Source: Paratrimastix pyriformis (Eukaryota; Preaxostyla; Paratrimastigidae). From it: a stretch of DNA of 52,500 bases. The position numbers were made by a program, and so were the translations under genes. The notes beneath the pieces were generated by a model. The model had not been told where the DNA came from, searched no databases, and saw nothing but the letters and a program-made list of their open reading frames with translations. Below are positions 38,568 through 52,500 of the stretch, piece after piece. The DNA lies in contig JAPMOS010000175.1 of assembly GCA_027972325.1 (NCBI GenBank), positions 1 to 52,500 on the forward strand. The letters are read 5' to 3'. Every line of letters starts with the position of its first letter. Position 1 is the stretch's first letter.

Positions 38568-40919
38568 AACAACAACACACCACTCCGGCCCTGAGCACAC
38601 CAGACTCTGACGTTTCCCCTCCCACCTCGACAACATCCCCTGTATCTTCAACTCCTCCTCGCCCTCCAACCTCCCCTCAGCCCTCTCCCGTCACCACACC
38701 TCCCCCTCCGTCACCGCTTGTGGACCGCTTCGGCTTCCGGACCGAGTACAAACCCACAGAGAAGGAACTCGAAAAGGAAATGGAGAGAACAGACAAGTGG
38801 AATCAGATGGTGAAGTCTTGGGATTCCTGGACCAAGCGCAAGGCCGACAAGGTCCTCCAGGTTTCCCTTCCACATTGTGTTTCTCATTCGTTGTAGATTA
38901 AATCGCGGTGCCGAAAAGGGATTCCGGACCACCTTCGTCCCACCGTGTGGCCCCTCCTCGCCGGATTGGTGGAGGAGCGCAACAAACACCCTGCACTTTA
39001 TCAGGTTCGAGTTACTTTTCCGAGAGGACGTTGACATATGTTTTTTCCAAAAGCATCTTCTCCGACAACATTCGGATGCCGAAGATGCCATCGGGCGCGA
39101 TGTTCGGCGGACCTTCCCGGAAAATATCATGTTTTTCGACTCACTCGAAGAGGGCCCGGGGCGTCTCTTCAACGTTTTGAAGGCCTACTCGATTTATAAC
39201 CCCGAAGTTGGCTACTGCCAGGGGATGGGCTTCCTCACCGCCGCCGCCCTGATGTACATGTCCGAAGAGGTCTGCTTCACTCATCACTGAGATGGTTCAC
39301 CACCACCGCGGTTCTATCCACGTTTTCTGGGGGAATGTCCCACAGAACGCCTTCTGGATGCTGGCAGCCCTGCTGAAGCGGTTCGGGATGGAATCGCTCT
39401 ACCTGCCGGGGATGCCCGGCCTGGGCCTCTCAATGTTCTCCTTCGAGAAGCTCCTCGAGTGGAAGGCACCCAAGCTCTTCAAGCACATGGTTCCGTGGGG
39501 GTGCGGGCCGCCTCCCTTGCCTGTGCTTCCACTCCCGCACTTCCCCCATCCCTCCTGCCGCTCACGATTTCCCGCTCCCCCCCCCCCCCCCCCCCCACAA
39601 ACAGCAAAAGGAGAATGTCTCCTGCCGGGTGTTCGCCCCGCAGTGGTTCCTGACCAACTTCCTGTACACATTCCCCTTCCACACGGCCGTCCGTGTGTGG
39701 GACATGTTCCTCTGCGAGGGACCCAAGTCCCTCTATCGGGTGGGCATGGCCTACCTGCTCTACCTCCAGGGTCCGGCCGCCCCTCCAACCTCCACTTGGC
39801 ACCTTCTGACACCACCTGACACATGACACACATGACGCACACATGACGCACACCTGAATGGCACACACATGACACATGACACACACATGACACACAACAC
39901 ACATGACACACACATGACACACACATGACACACACATGACACACACATGACACACACACCCTTCGCCCGCTGCGTCCTTTTTTTCCCAGACTCGCTGGTG
40001 GGGCAGCCCTTTGAGAACATCATCACGCGCATCCAACGGGGCGCCGCCTCCTGCCCGCTCATCGCCAACCCCGATCTGCTCATTACCAGGGCGGTACAGG
40101 TCCGATCCCCTCCCACACACAGGATTTTGGTGCGTGTCTGTGTTTGGGTTCAAACCCCTCCCGCTCATCCTCACTTGGCCTGCTCCCCGCACCCACGCGC
40201 CACCCCCCCCCCCCCCCCCCCCCGTGCAGGTCTCCATCTCCCACAAGGACCTCCAGCGCTGGGAGGCCGCCTTCGCCCAGACCGAAGAGGGCCGCTCCCA
40301 GCCGGCCCGCCTGCTCGGGTCCCGTCGTGGGGTTGTCGTTCCCCCGACTCCAAGTCCCCCGGCGGCCCCCATCCCGGCCGCAATCCCCACCCCCTCCGTC
40401 TCCTCCTCGAGCCCCGACAGCACGGGGGCTGCCGCCGCTCCTGCGGCAGCTGCGTCGCCAGTCGCGCCACCCCCGGAGTTCGCTGCTGCCTTCGCGGATG
40501 CCGCCGCCAGTGCCGTTTCCACGACAACGCCCGCCCCTGCAGCTGGCGAGTGCTCGGCTCATGCCCCTGCCTGTGCCTCTGCCCCTGTCACTCCCCCTGC
40601 CTCAGGAGAGACCTCCGCCCCTGTTCTCACCCCCGAAGCTGTCGGGACCCCTGCGAATGAACCCGTCGCACCGGCCGACGTGCCCACCCCAGCCGTGCAG
40701 GAGGCCCCGGCGATGGCCAGCAATGACGATGTTCCCCTGGCCCCGGCCGTTCCCGCACCTGACGCCCCGGCCAATCCCACCGCGGTTGTCAACCCCGAGG
40801 TCTCGGCGGAGGTCAAGGACACCCCGCTGCCCGCCGAAGAAACCGCCCCTGGAGTTGTTGACCCTCTGCCGACCGCCGTGCCAGCGGAGGCAAATCTCGA
40901 CGTGGCTCCATCCCCATGA
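38568..40919 (+). CDS. TBC-domain Rab GTPase-activating protein (TBC1D10-like)
   Basis: TBC proteins speed GTP hydrolysis by Rab GTPases on membranes. Exons 38,568-38,860, 38,897-39,004, 39,054-39,269, 39,346-39,489, 39,605-39,770, 39,990-40,099 and 40,230-40,919 join with every intron in phase (about 575 residues). After a Pro/Ser-rich start comes DKWNQMVKSWDSWTKRKADK and RCRKGIPDHLRPTVWPLLAG, then IGRDVRRTFPEN with the arginine finger, GYCQGMGFLTAAALMYMSEE with the glutamine finger, NAFWMLAALLKRFG, and WFLTNFLYTFPFHTAVRVWD. Both catalytic fingers are present. The C-terminal 220 residues are Ala/Pro-rich and disordered. The first exon is unsettled: GTGAGC at 38,495 is a good donor in phase with an upstream frame, but the nearest ATG (38,281) overlaps the opposite gene. 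Confidence 0.9.
39826..39959. repeat. CACACATGACA-type repeat in a TBC-gene intron
   Basis: About 12 units of ACACATGACAC and shorter variants within the 219 nt intron 39,771-39,989. Confidence 0.9.
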
Positions 40920-41091
40920 TCATTTTCCCGGAGTCAAGACTGATGCGAAGGAGGAAGAACGGCTGATTGAGATAGGTGTTCAAAATTCGCGGGATTGGGC
41001 GGGGATTGGGGAGGGCACAGGCCAGGTGAGAAGTGGGATGCCCATTCCGGCATGTGTACCTTGCACCTCGGTTCTCCTTGCAGGCCACAAG

Positions 41092-46890
<5,799 letters not shown>

Positions 46891-47227
46891 AAACCTGATC
46901 AATCTCGGAGCTGCCGTCGTGTGGTGGTAAACGCGAGCAGGGCCTTCAAGAGCAGCGTGGGAAACACAGCTTGCCGCGGGTCCCGAAATAAACTGGGAAG
47001 TGCATTGGCCCACAAGAGCATGGGAAACACAGAGGGGGGGGGGGTCTGGTGGTTCGCATGTCTGCCCTCCTTCGCCTGCCACCAAACGAATTTTTTTTCC
47101 TCCCGCTCCATAATTTTCAGGCTGGCTGGAGGAAAGAAGCAGTGGCGCAGGCGACAAATTCCAAGATAGAAAACATGCTGTGTATTTGTGACATATAGCC
47201 GCGCCGCGGGGGAAAAACCTGCTGTGG
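46891..47227. other. 3-prime flank of the SMYD5-like gene
   Basis: Mixed sequence between the stop at 46,890 and the pentanucleotide array. No gene seen. AATAAA at 46,986-46,991 is a candidate polyadenylation signal for the SMYD5-like gene. Confidence 0.4.
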
Positions 47228-47884
47228 CTGCGCGGTGCTGTGCTGTGCTGTGGCTGCTGTGCTGTGCTGTGACTGCTGGCTGTGCTGTGCTGTGCTATGA
47301 TGTGCTGTGCTGTGCTGTGCTGTGCTGTGCTGTGCTGTGCTATGATGTGCTGTGCTGTGCTGTGCTGTGCTGTGCTGTGCTGTGCTTTGTTGTGCTGTGC
47401 TTTGCTGTGCTGTGCTGTGCTATGCTGTGCTGTGCTGTGCTGTGCTGTGCTGTGCTGTGCTGTGCTGTGCTGTGCTGTGCTGTGCTGTGCTGTGCTGTGC
47501 TGTGCTGTGCTGTGCTGTGCTGTGGCTGCTGTGCTGTGCTGTGACTGCTGGCTGTGCTGTGCTGTGCTATGATGTGCTGTGCTGTGCTGTGCTGTGCTGT
47601 GCTGTGCTTTGTTGTGCTGTGCTTTGCTGTGCTGTGCTGTGCTATGCTGTGTGCTGTGCTGTGCTGTGCTGTGTTGTGCTGTGCTTTGTTGTGCTGTGCT
47701 GTGCTGTGCTGTGCTGTGCTGTGCTGTGCTGTGCTGTGCTGTGCTGTGCTGTGCTGTGCTGTGCTGTGCTGTGCTGTGCTGTGCTGTGCTGTGCTGTGCT
47801 GTGCTGTGCTGTGCTGTGCTGTGCTGTGCTGTGCTGTGCTGTGCTGTGCTGTGCTGTGCTGTGCTGTGCTGTGCTGTGCTATGA
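47228..47884. repeat. (TGTGC)n pentanucleotide array, about 650 bp
   Basis: Units of CTGTG repeat with occasional CTATGATGTG, CTTTGTTGTG and GGCTGCTG variants. The variant order at 47,228-47,420 recurs at 47,520-47,650, so a block of about 290 bp was itself duplicated. Every frame is open because neither strand's unit forms a stop codon. Confidence 0.97.
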
Positions 47885-48507
47885 TGTGTGAGGCCCTGCG
47901 GGACGGGAAACGGGTGGGACGACAACGGCCGGGTCTTCGAGAGCCAATGTTCAATGGGACAAAGAGCGAAAGAGAATCGGCTGGATGGGCCAAAGAGCAG
48001 GCTGCAGAGGGGGAGGGGGAGGAGTGAGGGAGGGAGAGAGACAGAGGAGAGAGCGACCAGAGAGGGCTGGGAGGAGAACGAAGGGCACGGGGAGGGGAGA
48101 TTTGAAAACGAGCGGGTGGTTGTTATTTGAGAACAGTGCCGCGATCCTCATCATCATGATCATCGCACGCACGCACGCGACCGCCTCTTCATCACCCTTC
48201 CAGAGGGGCGGGAGCGGGGAGCGGGGAGCGGGGAGCGGGGAGCGGGGAGCGGGGAGCGGAGCCATTTTGAGATAAAAACAAAAAATAACAACAACAAGAA
48301 CAACACGAAAAATGAAAAAAACGGGCTGACTGCATTGTCGGGCGGTCACTGGGCCGGTGGATCATCGGATGTGTCTGGGGGGCAGTCACAATCCTATGAG
48401 CGCCGCCTCTTCGTCATCATCATCATCATCCCGAGCTATCAATGAGGGGCATCGGTTCTCCACTCGGAGAGGGGGCTGGCCATCATCGCAACAACGGGGC
48501 GCACTCA
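47885..48507. other. Intergenic stretch between convergent genes
   Basis: Purine-rich sequence (48,000-48,110), seven tandem GGGAGCG units (48,208-48,258) and A-rich DNA (48,268-48,320), which on the minus strand would be the T-rich 3-prime flank of the WD40 gene. No gene seen. Confidence 0.45.
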
Positions 48508-51500
48508 TCAGAGGGTGACTGTCTGGGGCTGGTACGAGCTCTGCGAGCGGCGGTGGTGGGCCCCCGCATGCGAGGCCGAGCCAGCGGTGCGTTCCTGCGG
48601 GCCGCCGCTGCTGCTGCTCTGGCGACACCAAAAGGTCACCGTGCAGTCGAAACTGCCCACCGCCAGGACGGGCTCGTCCGACCCGCCCGGCAGGGCTGGC
48701 GCCGGGCCCACCGCTGCCGCCCCGGCCGCTGCACGAGGGGAAGACGGAGGGGATGGCAGGGGCCCGACGATGGTGATTCGGGATAGGCAAGGGAACACTG
48801 ATGGCTATGACCGGTGTGCATGAGGGGGATGTGTGGCTATGACCGGTGTGCGCGAGGGGGATGTGTGGCTATGACCGGTGTGCATGAGGGGGATGTGTGG
48901 CTATGACCGGTGTGCATGAGGGGGATGTGTGGCTATGACCGGTGTGCATGAGGGGGATTGTGTGGCTATGACCGGTGTGCGCGAGGGGGATGTGTGGCTA
49001 TGACCGGTGTGCGTGGAGGGGATGTGGCTATGACCGGTGTGCATGAGGGGGATGTGTGGCTATGACCGGTGTGCATGAGGGGGATGTGTGGCTATGACCG
49101 GTGTGCATGAGGGGGATGTGGCTATGACCGGTGTGCATGAGGGATGTGTGGCTATGACCGGTGTGCATGAGGGGGATGTGTGGCTATGACCGGTGTGCAT
49201 GAGGGGGATTGGATTGTGTGGCTATGACCGGTGTGCATGAGGGGGATTGGATTGTGGCTATGACCGGTGTGCATGAGGGGGATTGGATTGTGTGGCTATG
49301 ACCGGTGTGCATGAGGGGGATTGGATTGTGTGGCTATGACCGGTGTGCATGAGGGGGGATGTGGCTATGACCGGTGTGCATGAGGGGGATTGGATTGTGT
49401 GGCTATGACCGGTGTGCATGAGGGGGATTGGATTGTGTGGCTATGACCGGTGTGCATGAGGGGGATGTGTGGCTATGACCGGTGTGCATGAGGGGGATGT
49501 GTGGCTATGACCGGTGTGCATGAGGGGGATGTGTGGCTATGACCGGTGTGCATGAGGGGGATGTGTGGCTATGACCGGTGTGCATGAGGGGGATTGGATT
49601 GTGTGGCTATGACCGGTGTGCATGAGGGGGATGTGTGGCTATGACCGGTGTGCATGAGGGGGATGTGTGGCTATGACCGGTGTGCATGAGGGGGATTGGA
49701 TTGTGTGGCTATGACCGGTGTGCATGAGGGGGATGTGTGGCTATGACCGGTGTGCATGAGGGGATGTGGCTATGACCGGTGTGCATGAGGGGATGTGTGG
49801 CTATGACCGGTGTGCATGAGGGGATGTGTGGCTATGACCGGTGTGCATGAGGGGGATGTGTGGCTATGACCGGTGTGCATGAGGGGGATGTGTGGCTATG
49901 ACCGGTGTGCATGAGGGGGATTGGATTGCGTGGCTATGACCGGTGTGCGTGGAGGGGATGTGGCTATGACCGGTGTGCATGAGGGGGATGTGTGGCTATG
50001 ACCGGTGTGCATGAGGGGGATTGGATTGCGTGGCTATGACCGGTGTGCGTGGAGGATGTGGCTATGACCGGTGTGCATGAGGGGGATGTGGCTATGACCG
50101 GTGTGCATGAGGGGGATGTGGCTATGACCGGTGTGAGGGGGATGTGTGGCTATGACCGGTGTGCATGAGGGGATTGTGTGGCTATGACCGGTGTGCGTGA
50201 AGGGGATGTGGCTATGACCGGTGTGCATGAGGGGATTGTGTGGCTATGACCGGTGTGCATGAGGGGGATGTGTGGCTATGACCGGTGTGCATGAGGGGGA
50301 TTGTGTGGCTATGACCGGTGTGCGTGAAGGGGATGTGTGGCTATGACCGGTGTGCATGAGGGGGATTGTGTGGCTATGACCGGTGTGCATGAGGGGGATT
50401 GTGTGGCTCTGACCGGTGTGCGTGAAGGGGATTGTGTGGCTGACCGGTGTGCATGAGGGATGTGTGGCTATGACCGGTGTGCATGAGGGGATGTGTGGCT
50501 ATGACCGGTGTGCATGAGGATGTGTGTGGCTATGACCGGTGTGCATGAGGGGATTGTGGCTATGACCGGTGTGCGTGAAGGGGATGTGTGGCTATGACCG
50601 GTGTGCATGAGGGGGATTGTGTGGCTATGACCGGTGTGCATGAGGGGGATGTGTGGCTATGACCGGTGTGCATGAGGGGATGTGGCTATGACCGGTGTGC
50701 ATGAGGGGATTGTGGCTATGACCGGTGTGCGTGAAGGGATGTGTGGCTATGACCGGTGTGCATGAGGGGATTGTGGCTGACCGGTGTGCATGAGGGGGAT
50801 GTGTGGCTATGACCGGTGTGCATGAGGGGGATTGTGTGGCTATGACCGGTGTGCGTGAAGGGGATGTGTGGCTATGACCGGTGTGCATGAGGGGATTGTG
50901 GCTGACCGGTGTGCATGAGGGGGATTGTGTGGCTATGACCGGTGTGCGTGAAGGGGATGTGTGGCTATGACCGGTGTGCATGAGGGGGATTGTGTGGCTA
51001 TGACCGGTGTGCATGAGGGGGATTGTGTGGCTCTGACCGGTGTGCGTGAAGGGGATTGTGTGGCTATGACCGGTGTGCATGAGGGGGATTGTGTGGCTAT
51101 GACCGGTGTGCATGAAGGGGATGTGTGGCTATGACCGGTGTGCATGAAGGGGATGTGTGGCTATGACCGGTGTGCATGAGGGGGATGTGTGGCTATGACC
51201 GGTGTGCATGAGGGGGATGTGTGGCTATGACCGGTGTGCATGAGGGGGATGTGTGGCTATGACCGGTGTGCATGAGGGGGAGGTGTGGCTATGACCGGTG
51301 TGCGCGAGGGGGATTGGATTGTGTGGCTATGACCGGTGTGCGTGGAGGGGATGTGGCTATGACCGGTGTGCATGAGGGGGAGGTGTGGCTATGACCGGTG
51401 TGCATGTGAGGGAGACACAGACCGGAAGCTGAGGTTGCGGCGGCCACGGCGGTGCGCATTCCCTGGGCAGTGAGGGCCCGGGGGCTCCATTGAAGGCAGG

Positions 51501-51570
51501 TCACAGGGGGCCGCTTGCCTGGGGGGGCCAGGAAGGAGAATGAAAGTTTAGATGAAGGTTGATGGTGCGA

Positions 51571-51606
<36 letters not shown>

Positions 51607-51698
51607 ACCATCATCATCCAACCATCATCATCATCATCCAACCATCATCATCATCATCCAACCATCATCATCATCCAACCATCATCATCGTCATCCAA

Positions 51699-51729
<31 letters not shown>

Positions 51730-51965
51730 CAGCAACAGCACCAGCACCATCAGGAAAAGGGCTGATTGATTGGTTGACGATAGGATGATTGGATGATGAT
51801 GATGATTGGATGATGATGATGATGGTTCTCTCTTGGGAGGGGGCGGTGTGCGGGTGTGGCCCCCATCAGGTCGGACCTTGTCGCATAACCTGGTGGAAAC
51901 AGCCCCGCCGGGTGTCCAGCACGACCGGGTCCGAGTCCGGCCCCACGGCCGCCAGCATGCCCGAC
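48508..51965 (-). CDS. WD40-repeat protein, 3-prime part (continues beyond the window)
   Basis: Three exons close in phase: 51,965-51,877 (SGMLAAVGPDSDPVVLDTRR, then GCFHQVMRQ), 51,518-51,423 (KRPPVTCLQWSPRALTAQGM, then RTAVAAATSAS) and 48,797-48,508 (a Pro/Ala-rich link, then DEPVLAVGSFDCTVTFW and a Ser-rich end QSSYQPQTVTL). The introns are 51,876-51,519 (GTCCGA) and 51,422-48,798 (GTCTGT, 2.6 kb). Strands such as VTCLQWSP and VLAVGSFDCTVTFW are typical WD40 blade edges. WD40 propellers bind protein partners; which one is unknown. More blades are expected upstream, right of 52,500. Confidence 0.7.
48800..51410. repeat. Minisatellite of about 31 bp, about 80 copies, in a WD40-gene intron
   Basis: The core GGCTATGACCGGTGTGCATG is almost invariant, while the GAGGGGGATGTGT part varies in length (GGATTGGATTGTGT, GAAGGGGATGTGT, GTGGAGGGGATGT). 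The array fills the 2.6 kb intron almost exactly from the donor to the acceptor. The minus-strand frames reading MHTGHSH come from the repeat. Confidence 0.97.
51570..51830. repeat. (ATC)n and CATCATCCAAC repeats in a WD40-gene intron
   Basis: ATC triplets, then CCAACCATCATC units, then GATGATTGGATG units, filling the intron 51,876-51,519. Confidence 0.95.

Positions 51966-52500
<535 letters not shown>

Noticed and set aside
47185-48027. Cys/Ala/Val/Leu-repeat frames and Ser/Thr/Ala/Gln/His-repeat frames
   Set aside because: They are translations of the pentanucleotide array, which contains no stop in any frame.
50034-51145. Minus-strand His/Thr-rich repeat protein (MHTGHSH units)
   Set aside because: It arises from the intronic minisatellite; frames break wherever the unit length changes.
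48800-51410. CRISPR-like regular repeat array
   Set aside because: The unit is continuous tandem repeat with no unique spacers, it lies within a eukaryotic gene intron, and there are no cas genes.

Overview
This is GC-rich eukaryotic nuclear DNA, probably from a unicellular eukaryote. Genes are split by short spliceosomal introns, the host products have eukaryotic domain architectures (TBC Rab-GAP, SET/MYND methyltransferase, WD40, a PIGZ/SMP3-type GPI mannosyltransferase), and transposons and simple repeats fill much of the rest. I cannot name the species. In the best-resolved genes most introns start GT-pyrimidine-pyrimidine (GTCTG, GTCCG, GTTCG) rather than GTRAGT, and nearly all close the reading frame exactly.

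Left part (1-11,000), mobile DNA: a 130-140 bp satellite (1-400); a fossil integrase-bearing element (about 421-6690) that also carries a ParB-like block and an amino-methyltransferase-like block; a gene-poor stretch with G and C homopolymers and a tRNA-like sequence; and a PIF/Harbinger-type transposon (transposase at 9683-10997, divergent Myb/SANT-like gene at about 8290-9660).

Centre-left (11,900-22,380), a large inverted duplication: each arm carries two paralogous genes of a family I do not recognise (here A and B). A copy of the satellite from position 1 lies at the axis (18,600-18,780). The left arm holds two insertions missing from the right arm: a 1250 bp Tc1/mariner element (13,351-14,600) and a 1487 bp retroposon-like insert (14,973-16,459). 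Homopolymers are repeatedly shorter in the right arm, so an assembly or read artefact must be considered.

Centre (22,400-35,000): a partial PIGZ/SMP3-like gene, several minus-strand hypothetical genes with one or two supported introns, a 263 bp (GGA)n tract, a pogo-like transposon with clear terminal inverted repeats and TA target sites (31,296-33,968), and a second inverted-repeat structure beside it.

Right part (35,000-52,500), compact host genes: a long disordered protein (-), a TBC-domain protein (+), a SMYD5-like SET/MYND protein (+) and a WD40 protein (-, running off the right edge). The genes are close together, but their long introns are almost wholly tandem repeats. These include a 2.6 kb array of about 31 bp units in the WD40 gene and a 1.5 kb terminal-inverted-repeat element in the SMYD5-like gene.
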